A stretch of 64,000 nucleotides of DNA from contig BCIK01000008.1 of NCBI GenBank assembly GCA_039545295.1, positions 302,255 to 366,254 on the forward strand. The letters are read 5' to 3'. Origin of the DNA: Udeniomyces pyricola (lineage: Eukaryota > Basidiomycota > Tremellomycetes > Cystofilobasidiales > Mrakiaceae). The translations under genes and the position numbers were made by a program. This document shows positions 1 to 10,656 of the stretch, in pieces (within the stretch, counting starts at the first letter, position 1; every line of letters begins with the position of its first letter). Under the pieces are notes generated by a model. The model saw nothing but the letters and a program-made list of their open reading frames with translations. It ran no database searches and was not told the origin of the DNA.

Positions 1-130
1 CACACACCCACACACACCCACACACACCCACACACACCCACACACACCCACACACACCCACACACACCCACACACACCCACACACACCCACACACGCCCA
101 CACACGCCCACACACGCCCACACACACACT
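1..130. repeat. 10-bp minisatellite (CACACACCCA)n inside an MRS6 intron
   Basis: About 13 copies of the unit CACACACCCA fill the left edge, with the last few degenerating to CACACGCCCA. On the minus strand it reads TGTGTGTGGG and lies just downstream of a splice donor (GTGAGT, 156 to 151) that ends an exon of the Rab escort protein gene. It is therefore most simply an intronic minisatellite. It is C-rich at a left end and so resembles a telomere, but a gene continues through it. Confidence 0.85.
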
Positions 131-1597
131 CATCTGTCGTCTCGCTTTGCACTCACCCGACAGCTCGCTACTCGTCTCAAACTCGCCCGTGCACCACACA
201 AGCGCCTTCATCAGCCGTCGCTTGTCGACCAGACCAACAGTCTTGTCCTTGAACACATCCTCCTTGCTCCCAGGCACCCTCGTCAGTCGACCCTTCGACC
301 TCAGACCGGTGGCACCCCCGCCCTTCCCACCCTTCCCATCATTTCTATCATCTCTGTCGTTCCCATCCTCATCCCTGCCATCGTTCCCATCCTCATCCCC
401 ATCCCCATCTCCATCCCCATCCTCGTTCCGCACATAGACCGACGTCGACTCGAGCAAGCGAAACGTCGAGTACCGCGACACGCCCGACGCGATCAGCGTC
501 TCGATCAGCGGCGACAGCGACGGGATGAGCAGCGGCGAGAGCGACAGCGCGTACGCCCGCGAGGCGGCGGCAAGGTCCGGCGGCAGCGTCGGGGCTGGTG
601 TTGTTGACGTTCGTGATGGCGCATCGGTCGTCGATCTCATGGCCCGTTCTGGTTCTGATCCCAAACCAGCTGAGGGTCCTGATTCCGCTTCTGCTTCTGC
701 TTCTGCTTCTGCTTCTGCTTCTGCTTCTGCTTCTGCTTCTGCTTCTGGCCCCGATAAAGTACGCGGCAATGACGAAACCTGTGGAGAAGTCGGCAACACA
801 CACGCCGAGGGAAAGGACCATGCGAGTCGAGTGTATCGCGGTGAAAGAGGCGTCCGTCTGGAAGTCGACGTCTTCGATGTCGAGGTTGACGCTCGATCCG
901 CGCCGTCGTCCGAGCCTGCAGCTATCCGATTCTGATTCTCGCCTTGACCCTCGCCTTGGCCCTCGCCTTGACCCTCGCCTTGACCCTCGGCCTTCACACC
1001 GTCCCGTCCCTGATCAGCTGATGTGTCGTTGCAAAGACCCTCAAGAGTCTCATCGGCCTCATTGGCCCCATTGGCCTCATTAGCCTCATTAGCCTCATTG
1101 GCCTGCGTCGTCTCCGTCATCTCAGTCGCCCAGGCGACCAGCTCGGCAAGGGTCAGAGATGCCTCGTTGCCGCCGTATCGGTCGCGTGAGTCGAGATGGA
1201 GAACAGTCTTGCCGGCATGGGCGAGGGCGCTGGGATCGTAGAACGCGCGTCCGTGCGAGAGGGCGAGAAGAAAAGAAAAGAGATCGTGCGTGTGTAAGAG
1301 AGATAGATCAACAGAGAGACAGACAGAGAGAGAGAGAGAGAGCGCGAGAAAAACGAAGGTGAAAAGGAGTACAGTCGATCAGCATAGGTCTCCTCTTCCA
1401 CTCGCGTCCACTTCAGTCCACTCCACGAGTCTACTCTGCCAACCCAAGAAAGATGTCAAGCCACGCGTCGAAGCATCGAAGCATCAAAGCACTCTGGTCG
1501 ATCCAACACATATCAAAGATACCCACGCAACAGCAATCGATTCCGCAAGCCCACAGCCCAGCACAATCGCGTCAAACGGCGGATGGTCGAGTTCCAT
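1..1597 (-). CDS. MRS6: Rab escort protein (Rab geranylgeranyltransferase component A), 5' portion
   Basis: This protein presents newly made Rab GTPases to geranylgeranyltransferase II and shares the GDI fold. Exon 1 is 1597-1527 and exon 2 is 1229-157; the donor at 156 leads into an intron that leaves the window, so about 380 N-terminal residues are visible. Joining gives the dinucleotide-binding start FDAIVLGCGLAES followed by ALAHAGKTVLHLDSRDRYGG, the GDI/REP family N-terminus. Around residue 250 comes YALSLSPLLIPSL, then SRYSTFRLLES, and near 346-363 VGLVDKRRLMKAL, all matching REP/MRS6. Between the first and second conserved blocks lies a low-complexity insert (NEA, GQGE and EA repeats) that is absent from typical members. 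An in-frame ATG at 1978 could add 127 residues encoded through an 8-bp repeat, but the family normally starts near residue 1 of the chosen model. It is divergent from HIS4. Confidence 0.88.
687..746 (-). repeat. Hexanucleotide microsatellite coding an (Glu-Ala)n tract in MRS6
   Basis: Ten or so copies of GCTTCT on the plus strand read as alternating Glu-Ala in the MRS6 frame on the minus strand, near residues 185-205. Other frames read as poly-Leu or Arg-Ser, which creates misleading open frames on both strands. Because the unit is 6 bp, copy-number change keeps the MRS6 frame. Confidence 0.85.
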
Positions 1598-2195
1598 ATT
1601 GAGGCTTGAGGCTTTGAGGCTTTGAGACTTTGAGACTTTGAGACTTTGAGACTTTGAGACTTTGAGACTTTGAGGCTTTGAGGCTTGAGACTTTGAGGCT
1701 TGGGTCGCTAAGAGATCAGAGTAAGGGTGAGGGCCGCGCCAGTCGAATGCAAAGGTATGCTTGGTGGCAGCAGAGTTGGGTCTAGCTAGGCGGAGAAGGT
1801 GGTCGATGTCGTAGTGTCGCAGTGTGGTGGATCGAGAGGAGGATGACGGCGCAGCACGTGCTGACTGGAGGCTTCCAGCGAAGTGGAGCGTTCGGATGAC
1901 GGGGCTGAATATTGAATTGACCGAAGAATCATTGATAAATGATCCGGAAGAAAACAAACCAAAACGGCATGAAGACATATATTTGAAATGATTAGGCTGT
2001 GACTCGACCGAGTGGAATTCAAGTCAAACGTCGTCGTCTCCCTTTCGTCCTTTACGTTGATCATCGTTCATCCTCGGCCTTCTACAGCTCGCACATCTAG
2101 TTGTTTCCCTTCTCGCCTTCTTCCTATCTATCTCTCTTCCTGAACCCCTTCTTATCTAGCAAAACAAAAAAGCTCACCGAGCAAACTCCATCGCC
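1598..2195. promoter_or_regulatory. Shared promoter of MRS6 (minus) and HIS4 (plus) with a Gcn4/Cpc1-like site
   Basis: About 600 bp separate the two start codons. TGACTCG is present at 2000-2006, matching the TGACTC core recognised by Gcn4/Cpc1-type bZIP factors, which control HIS4 in other fungi. A pyrimidine-rich stretch (about 2100-2165) precedes the HIS4 start. The motif is visible; its use is inferred. Confidence 0.5.
1602..1704. repeat. 8-bp tandem repeat (GACTTTGA)n directly upstream of the MRS6 start codon
   Basis: Imperfect tandem copies of an 8-bp unit (GACTTTGA, variants GGCTTTGA) lie immediately 5' of the MRS6 ATG. In the mRNA they would form the 5' leader. If the upstream in-frame ATG at 1978 were used, they would encode an 8-residue peptide repeat (SLKVSKSQ). 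Confidence 0.8.
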
Positions 2196-5100
2196 ATGGC
2201 GCCCCTCCACTTCTTGCCCTTCGTCTCTGACGTTGCCTCATCTTCCAGCCTGCTTGCTCCGTTGAGCCTCATCGGTCCTATCCTTATCCCCCTCTCGGTT
2301 GCCTCTGCCTCCACCTCCTCTCTACCCTCCAACGTTTCGACCTACATCTATGCCGCTTCTTCCTCCTCGGACTCCTCAGTCGACGATATCCTCTCGGCTC
2401 TCAACGACGGTGCTCTCAAGGCGATCGTCTCGCTCGCCCAGCTGTCCGAACTGATCGGAGCCTCGGTTGACCCTAAGCGCCTTATCCTCGAGCTCGATGC
2501 TGCTCAGATCGATTCAGTCGGCGACAAAGAGATCAAGGCTGCTGGTGGCGCTCTTGTCAAGGTGGACTCGTCGTTCGCCCAGGAGGTCGATGGCTCGCTG
2601 CTTGCTTCGATCAAAAAGACGTTCCCCGCCAAGACCCACGAGCTATTCCTTCTTCCCTCGACCTCGTCTTCGTCTTCCCCGCCTACGCAGGCCACCATCA
2701 AGGCTCTCTTTGGCCAGTCCATCACCCTTGTCATTCCTTCGTCTCTGCTCGTGGCTTCCCCGACCTCGACCCCAAGCCAGATCTCGATCCCCGCTGCCTT
2801 CCTCTCGCCACTTTCGTCTGATCGAGCAGACTCGCTTTACGCGACGATGGTGACCTCGTCGACGCACTCGTCTCGTCCCCTGGGCCTCGTTTACTCCTCC
2901 AACGAGTCTGTCTCAGAATCTATTCTCACCGGCCGAGGCGTTTACCAGTCGCGCAAGCACGGTCTCTGGCGCAAGGGCGAGAGCTCGGGCTCGACTCAGC
3001 AGGTCGTGGCCATCCGAGCCGACTGCGACGCTGACGCGATCCAAGTTGACGTCGTTCAGTCCGGTACGGGCTTCTGCCACCTCGAGACCTTTGGTTGCTT
3101 CGGTTCGGGAGAACTCCGGGGCGTCGCCGCCCTTGAGGAGACGCTCCTTTCGCGCATGGCCGACGCTCCTGAGGGAAGTTACACGAAGCGACTCTTTGGC
3201 GATGCTGACCTCCTTCGAGCCAAGATTATGGAGGAAGCTGAGGAGCTATGCGACGCCGAGTCTAAGGAGGATGTCGCATTCGAGGCGGCCGACGTCGTCT
3301 ACTTTGCTATGGTCAAGTGCGCCAAGATGGGCGTCAAATGGAAGGATGTCGAGGACGCCCTCGACAAGAAGGCTCAAAAGGTCAAACGTCGCAAGGGAGA
3401 CGCCAAGCTCAAGTGGGAGGCCAAGGTCGCCGAGGGGGCTGCTGCTGCTTCTCTTCCCAAGTCAACGACCGAGACCCCGAGGGAGCCTGACCCTTCGCCT
3501 CCTCCCAAGGCTTCGCCCATTCCGGCACCCCCGTCGTCGGCCGCTCCAACAGACCCCTCGGCCCCTATCAAGATGCGCACCGTTCCACCGCTCTCAACTC
3601 TCTCACCCGAGGAGCGATCGGCTCTCCTTCTCCGACCCGTCCTAGACTCGTCTGCCATGATTGCAAAGGTCCAACCCATCGTTTCTTCGGTCCGGACTGG
3701 AGGAGACAAGGCCCTCGCCTCTCTCACCGCCCGACTCGACCGACAACCCCTCGCATCCGAGCCGGAATGGTCCAACGTCCTCCTTCCGCCCTTTGCCCCC
3801 GAGTCGATGCAGATTCCTGACGACCTCAAGCACGCTATTGACACTTCGTACGCCAACGTTCTCAAGTTCCACCAGGCCCAGGCCGAAACCAAGCCGCTCG
3901 TTGTCGAAACTCAGCCGGGAGTTGTCTGCTCGCGATTTGCCCGACCCATCACCCGAGTTGGTCTCTACGTTCCCGGAGGTACTGCTATCCTGCCCTCGTC
4001 TGCCATCATGCTCGGTGTACCCGCCCAGGTTGCTGGGTGTGAGACCATCGTTCTCTCGACGCCCCCGCGCTCCGATGGTACCATCTCGCCTGAGGTTCTC
4101 TACGTCGCAAGTCTCGTCGGCGTTACCGCTGTCGTCAAGGCCGGAGGTGCCCAGGCCGTGGCTGCGATGGCGTACGGAACGGAGACTGTGCCCAAGGTCG
4201 ACAAGATCTTCGGTCCAGGCAACCAGTGGGTCACTGCCGCCAAGATGACTGTTCAAAACGACGTCAGCGCCCTAGTCGGTATTGACATGCCCGCTGGACC
4301 GTCTGAAGTTCTCGTACGTTGCTCGTTCTCCTAGTTGCCAATCAACTCAGTTTCTTTCTGTTCAAGACTCTGGACGCTTAATCTCCGTCGTGCTCTTTCT
4401 TCTTTCGTCTTTTAGGTCATTGCCGACTCGCGATCGAACCCGACCTTTGTTGCCTCGGACCTTCTTTCCCAGGCCGAGCACGGCGTCGACTCTCAAGTCG
4501 TCCTGCTCACCATCGACGTCACTCCCGAACAACTCGCCGCCATCGAGGATGCTGTTGAGACTCAAGCCCGAGCCCTTCCGCGATGCGAGATTGCTCGCAA
4601 GGCGATCGAGAAGAGCATCATCGTCCAAGTCAAGACTCGAGCTGAGGCCATGGCGTTCAGCAACGATTACGCGCCCGAGCACCTCATCATGCAGGTCGAC
4701 AAGGCCGAGGACCTCGTCCAGGACGTCATCAACGCTGGTTCAGTCTTTGTTGGCGACTACTCGCCCGAGTCGTGAGTGACCGGCCTGTCTAGGCTCTTTC
4801 AGATTGAATCATGTATGGCAAGTTCAGATGAGTTCTTGTTACTGACAGACATGTAACTCTTTGCGCCGATCTTTCCTTTCTGCAGGTGCGGAGACTACAG
4901 CTCGGGTACCAACCACACCCTTCGTAAGCTCCCTCTTCCTTCCTTTGAGGTTGGTTTGTTCAAGGTAGCTGATGATGCCTTGTGACTTGGTTGTCTTTTC
5001 TTTTCCGGTTCTGTTCTCCTCGTGTAGCTACGTACGGCTTTGCGCGTCAGTTCTCGGGCGTCAACACGCTCTCGTTCCAGAAGCACATCACCTCGCAACA

Positions 5101-5412
5101 TCTCACTCGGGAGGGTATCCTTGGACTCGGACCTATCGTCGTTCGACTGGCTGAGTGCGAAGGCCTCGAGGCCCACGCGTAAGTTCCTGCTTTCATTTAT
5201 ACTTCTTCTGTCAGAACCCGAATGTTTGGTGTTTCTCTTTCTCTCTCTTTTGCTCTCTCTTCTGTGCGTTGTCTATTAGTTGGGTCGCTTACCAGGACGC
5301 TTTTTGTTGTTGATGTTGTCATTGTTGCATTGGATCTGACAGTAACGCTGTCCGTGTGAGGTTGGCCGCTCTCAAGAAGGAGGACGAGGACGCGAAGTCC
5401 AAGTCAAACTAA
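2196..5412 (+). CDS. HIS4: Trifunctional histidine biosynthesis enzyme (PR-AMP cyclohydrolase / PR-ATP pyrophosphatase / histidinol dehydrogenase)
   Basis: The enzyme catalyses steps 2, 3 and the final two oxidations of histidine synthesis in the cytosol. Exons are 2196-4313, 4416-4771, 4886-4923, 5028-5178 and 5343-5412, giving 910 residues. After a fungal-type N-terminal region, the HisI domain has GRGVYQSRKHGLWRKGE (about 246) and the metal-binding DCDADAI (about 275). HisE follows with LLRAKIMEEAEEL (about 335-350). A Pro-rich linker (about 415-450) leads to HisD, with RVGLYVPGGTA (about 588), GGAQAVAAMAYG (about 650), GPGNQWV (about 673), the catalytic YAPEHL (about 792) and GTNHTLPTYGFAR spanning the exon 3/4 junction. 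Length and domain order match fungal His4. The ATG at 2196 has A at -3 and a clean leader. Transcription runs away from MRS6. Confidence 0.96.
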
Positions 5413-5932
5413 ACATAGGAAAGACGTGAGGGGAGGAAACGGGCAGGGAGGTTGTGTCGAGAGGAGGCATCGGATCATACGACACAGATAGATTCAATTG
5501 AGATACTTGCCATTTACGCTTCGGGTTTCTTTCTTTCATGCAAAGGATCGAACATGGAAGAAGAAAACCAAAAACCAGTGAAAGGAAGCGAAGAAAGAAA
5601 AACATGGATCCATGTAGGGCGTTATGATATATATATATATATATACATACTAAGTTGAATATTGAAGCTGGCTCAAGCAGGTTCAAGGACGGCGTTCTTG
5701 TTTGATCGCGACGACGCGTCGTGATTTCATTCCTGACAACTGTTTGCCATCGACTGTCTCTCCTCATCGTGGCCGGTTCTTCTTCTCCTTCCTCTTCTCC
5801 GCCTCAACCTCAATCTCAGGCCCAACACGACCTTTGCATAGCATTGTCCCACCTTCACTTCCTCACCCCTACAATACTCACCCGGCCTCTGCTCTCGATC
5901 CTTCCTTCCCCCGCGTCTTCGCCCTCCTGGCC
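5413..5932. other. HIS4-CDC7 spacer
   Basis: This 520-bp spacer holds the HIS4 3' end and the CDC7 promoter and leader. A short (TA)n tract sits at about 5627-5646. A stretch open in the CDC7 frame reaches back to an ATG at 5702, but its composition looks like untranslated leader. No other gene is visible. Confidence 0.6.
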
Positions 5933-8900
5933 ATGCAACCACCAACCACTGACTTTCGCTACACCATCCCGTCGGCGCACTCGTCCAACCCACTCTACGC
6001 GGGTCACCGTTCGTCGCTCCCATCCCCTGGACCCGATACCTCCTCCTCACTCTATCCAAACGCAGCAGACGTCACCATCCAGAACGTTGCCCCGCCTAGA
6101 TCTGAGCTCGACGACGATGAAGGTCTCGAAATCTATCCTGGAGACGAACCAGCCGACGACTCGGTCGCGCCAGCCGGCCACGATGGCGCAACAATACATG
6201 GCAAACAGCGGCGCGACCATGATTCGGGTGTCTACTTTGAAGACTATGACGACGATGAAGATGAGGATGACGAGTATGCTGGCTTGGAAGATGGCGAAGA
6301 GGAGGATGTGGAGATGGCGGATCAGGAGCGCAAGGCGGCATGGGAGCTCAGTCAGAAGAAATGGCACCTCATGCGTTACTGGGAGATGAGGGGGTTCTCG
6401 ACCGAGGCGGCGCAGCGAAAGGTTCACCGAAGCTATGGCTCGAGTGATCCAACGCAGAGAAATCAACTGGATCCCTGGGTAAGTAATCTAGCTCAGTCGA
6501 GTGTCGCTTGCGGACCGATTCGAAGGAAGCCCGGGTCCAAGGGCGACTTGCTAATCAACTGCCACTTGCCCTCTCTTCTTCTTCTCTCTCTTCATCCTTC
6601 CACTCCTTTTCAAAATAATATATATATAACAAAAATAAAAATAAATAAACACACGTTACGCTCGCGTCTTTTGGTCTACCAGAGCGAGACAGACGAAATG
6701 GCAGGCCGTACGCCCGATGAACGTCAAATGCTCGAGCTTGAAATGTTCCAACTCGAAGACTCTGTACCCGGACTGGCAGATAACTACCGGCTCGTGGATC
6801 GACTGGGAGAAGGTTCGTTTATGCTTGCTCTTGCTTCCTAGTCGTATTACGTACATGCTCGGAATCTCGTTTTGGACCCAGCCTTGGATTAACGATACTT
6901 AACTTTGGTTTCTTGTGCATATGTTTGTGTTTGTTATATGTTGGCAGGTACTTTCTCTTCGGTCTACAAAGCCATCGACCTCAAGAACGCGTCGTACGAC
7001 AACTCGCTTTGGTTGAACCCCCAAACCGGAGCCGTCACCGCCGGAGGTGTCGACATGGCTTCGTCGAGTTCGCACAAAAAGCCAAAGAGGCCAAAAGTTT
7101 ACGTGGCACTCAAGCGCATTTACGTCACCTCGAGTCCGACGCGAATCGAGAATGAAATCTCCATCCTTGAAGACCTTCGGTTCGTCTTTCGTACTACGGG
7201 TCAACCTTGTTCTATCATTGACATATCGTGTTTCCAGCTACTCCTATCCTACCCATCGATCTCCCATCCGAGATGTACGGACGCACTGTGCTTGCCTTCA
7301 CTGGGCCATTTACTGACACAACTGTTTTCGCTCCTCTTTTCGAGCAGAGGGTGCAGTAATATCTCTCAAGTCATCACAGCCTTTCGACATGAGGACCAAA
7401 TTCTCGTCGTCATGCCATTCCATTGCAACGACGACTTCCGAGTACGTCGGTCTCTTCACGTTTTCGCTTGCGTTTGGTTTAGGTTCCGTTTCGCCTCATC
7501 TCGAAATTATGCTCATCTATCGCGCGTCCGTCAAAATTACGCTCCTATCCGTTCCTCATCCCCCCATATCTCTATCCACTCTCCCCGTTTCGACCGCATA
7601 GAATTATTACCGCCATCTCACCCCCGTCCTTCTTCGATCATACTTCCGAGAGCTCTTTCTCGCCCTTCGAGCGACCCATGCGAGAGGCATTATCCATCGA
7701 GATGTCAAGCCCGCCAACTTTTTGTTCGATGAAGCTGATGGCAGTGGAATCTTGGTCGATTTCGGTCTGGCTCAGGTACGTGTCTCGTGACGCTTGTTCT
7801 CTTCGATCATATTTTTATGTGGCATTTCGTTGTTACAGACGACGCTCAACTGACTATGTTGCGCTCTCGTCTCGTCCACAGCGATATAACCCTCCATCGA
7901 GTCATCATCCTCGCTGTCAACACTCAGTCGGGTCCTTTGAACATCCTCACGGCCAACGGATCCGAACCTCTTCCACCAAGACCGTCGAGCAGGCCATTTA
8001 CGATGCGAGGAAGAAATCCAAGCTTCCTGCCGACCGAGTCGGATTTCCGAACGATGATAAACGGTGAGAGCACGAGGCTCTATTGAGGTTCGAGAGAAGT
8101 CTGTGTGAAAAAAAGTCTGAAAGCTCATTACAACTTCATTCATACTCCTTGTTTTATGATATCTTCTTCTTGGCTACGGCTAGGCCGAGCGTCAAAGCGA
8201 ATCGTGCTGGAACACGAGGCTTCCGAGCACCCGAGGTGCTGCTCAAATGTCCTGACCAGACAGTCGGTTCGTCATGAACTCTTTTTCTTCTGCCTGTCCT
8301 CTTTTTGACTCAAGTTGCATGCATGCACATCTAGACCGATTCTTTGGTGGTTACTGACGTTGAAAAAATCTGGTTTTCTTTTTCTTTTTCTTTGTTCTTT
8401 CTTCTTTTGACGGTATAGCGATTGACATCTGGTCGGCGGGAATCATCTTACTCTCGATTCTGACGCGAAAGTTCCCCATCTTCAACTCCAACGACGATAC
8501 CGAGGCGCTCATGGAGATCTCTGCCATCTTTGGGAAAGCCAAAATGGACAAGTGCGCGGCTGTCCACAGTGCGTTCATGTTTCTCTTTCTTATATATCTG
8601 TTTTTGGTTGGTCTGGCTAGAATTTGAACCATTGTAGCTAGGCTGTATCGTTCGTTGCCTGGATTGTTGGGTGAGAATCGAGAAAAAAAAAAAAAAAAAA
8701 AAAAAAGCTGATCCTAACTCTGTTTGCATGATGTTTTCCTGTCTTTCCTGACTTTTACAGATCGCACACTAACAACCAACCTTCCTTCGCTCGACCATCC
8801 TGGAAAATCGCTCGAATCCCTCATCCTGAAATGCAACCCCGATCTGTATAATCCCATCATCTCACCTCTGCCAACGACCAATTCTTCTGCCCCACCTTCC

Positions 8901-9655
8901 CCATCGACCTCTCCTACTTCCTCTCCGAGTGCTGGACCCATTCCAGCCTCCCCTACGTCCCAAGCGAACGAGCACATTCAGACGATTGAAGACGCCCTGG
9001 ATTTCTTGAAGCGTTGCTTGACGCTCGATCCGTGTAAGCGCGTGACGGCAGGGGAAGCGCTCAAGCATCCATTCTTGAGGTTGGGAGACGAGGATGAGGA
9101 AGGTGCAGAAGGAGGTGAGATGGAACGAGAGGGACCGAGAAGGCCTGGTGAGAGCGTTTGTGGGAGAGCGCATGAGTATGACCCGGAAAGAGGCACACGT
9201 AAGTCTCTCAGAGGCCTTGTTCCTCTCTCGGTTCGCGTTTGAAATAGGGTCTGAAGTCCTTGATCCTCGTCCTCCGAGGGATCCCAATGAAGACCTATTG
9301 ACTTTCCTTTGTTTTCGATGCATTGGGTTATTGGTAGATCGCGTCAAAGTGATGGGATCCTATCATGTCCTTGGGTATGGAGAAGGTATTGCGTTTGGAA
9401 CCGAACGTAAGTCGCTTGATTCATGTTTCTACCTGGCGCTTTTGCTTCAAGCACTCTTGTCCTTCACTCGGGACGAAGAAAAAAAAAAGATAATCCTTTC
9501 CGGGACTCATAATCAGTTCATTGACTTGGCTGACACCATCTCCTTACTTTGTTGTCCTTACTGACCGATGTATATCGATCTACCCGACCTGCAATTTTCT
9601 CCGCCTATTGCCCGCAAATTCAGCGTGCCCGATTCACAAGCTTCACGGCTGGTAG
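5933..9655 (+). CDS. CDC7: Cdc7/Hsk1-type Dbf4-dependent protein kinase
   Basis: This Ser/Thr kinase phosphorylates the MCM helicase to fire replication origins with a Dbf4 partner in the nucleus. Eleven exons (5933-6478, 6683-6812, 6948-7179, 7348-7441, 7602-7775, 7882-8063, 8184-8266, 8419-8568, 8761-9198, 9338-9406, 9624-9655) give 709 residues. A long acidic N-terminus (Asp/Glu runs at about 90-125) precedes the kinase domain. The glycine loop LGEGTFSSVYKA starts at about 225, the lysine is in VALKRIY (about 278), and ISQVITAFRHEDQI is Cdc7-like. The catalytic loop is HRDVKPANFLF (about 363), then DFGLAQ (about 386) and TRGFRAPEVLL (about 462). An insert sits before the APE segment, and another Pro/Ser-rich one before QTIEDALDFLKRCL, both expected of Cdc7. 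The last exon adds only PCPIHKLHGW before the stop and is the least certain. An in-frame ATG at 5702 is an alternative start. Confidence 0.93.
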
Positions 9656-10656
9656 ATCCCGTTACGGTACAGACGATGGAGTCTCGAGCTCTCTTGTCCC
9701 TAGCGACCAGCGGTGTCGCTTCTGTCCATCGTGTTCTTCGTTTTACCAAGTTTTCTTTGTTTTTGTTTTTTTCCTCTTCCTTGTATGTACCTCATCGGTT
9801 TCCATCCTTTTCGGCTGTCTCTGTGTCTTTAAGTCCTCCCGACTCACTTTGACATTCTACCCGACCTACACACACACAACAATAACCCTCCTCTTTCCTT
9901 ACAGTTTCTTGTCCAGTCGATCTGCAGCTTTGCTTCCTTCCTACGAAATCCTTCTTCTTCTTCTTCCTCTTCTTCAAATGCTCCACCTCTTTGCATTTTC
10001 TTCCTTCTTCTTCTCTTTCTTCCTCTTACTCCCCATCAGTCTCTCTTATTGTCCTTGCCCTTCATCTTTCCTCCCGTCTCGAATTAATCCTCATCCTTTC
10101 TTCAATCAAATTGTCCAGCACATCTTTCCCNCCCCCCCCCTTCCTCCTCCATATCCTTCGCTCTCCCTCTTCTTTTTGTCAACCGCCTCAAGTCTCACTG
10201 CAAATCAACCACTCAATCATCTTTCCGACCCCTCCCCCCAACTTCTTTTTGCTCCCCCCCCCCCTCCCCTTCTATCTCTCTAGCATCAATAGCATATGAA
10301 TGAACAACCTTTCTCATTTCTCGATTCCCTCTTTGCATCTCTCCCTTGCAAAAAAAAAAGGTCAACGCATCGTGATGTACTAGTCTATAAAGCGAAAAAA
10401 AAAAAAACATGGAGAACAAAAAAATCGATATTAAGAGTTCTCTTTCCTTCCCTTTCCATCACCTTCGAGTTCGCTCTTCCTCTCTCGTTCCCTTCCTACC
10501 CCTCCAGAAAAAAAAAAAAGAAAGACAAAATGAGAGCCAAACTCTCATTTCTCCCCCCCTTTTTTTTTTGTACATATTTTTCTTCTCTTTCCCTCTCCAA
10601 AACACCCATCCATCCCCTCACCTCAACCACAAAACAAGAACCTCCTCTTCTTCTTT
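9656..10656. other. Convergent spacer between CDC7 and eIF3m
   Basis: One kilobase lies between two convergent stop codons. It is strongly strand-biased: pyrimidine-rich on the plus strand (9870-10290), then with A-runs (10348-10416) and a TC-rich part. One ambiguous base (N at 10131) sits in a C run. Open frames here are low-complexity Ser/Phe/Pro and look non-coding. It probably holds the two 3' UTRs. Confidence 0.6.

Noticed and set aside
1..130. Left-end telomere
   Set aside because: The repeat is C-rich at the left end, but the unit is a strict 10-mer, not the TTAGGG type common in basidiomycetes, and a gene's intron starts immediately next to it and continues leftwards.
598..1083. Plus-strand protein with a long poly-Leu membrane segment
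   Set aside because: The Leu run is the other-strand reading of the (Glu-Ala) hexanucleotide repeat inside the MRS6 coding exon; the minus-strand frame has clear family similarity.
9549..10283. Long open frame downstream of CDC7
   Set aside because: It is Ser/Phe/Pro low-complexity from a pyrimidine-rich 3' region and includes an ambiguous base; only its first few codons overlap the CDC7 terminal exon, in another frame.
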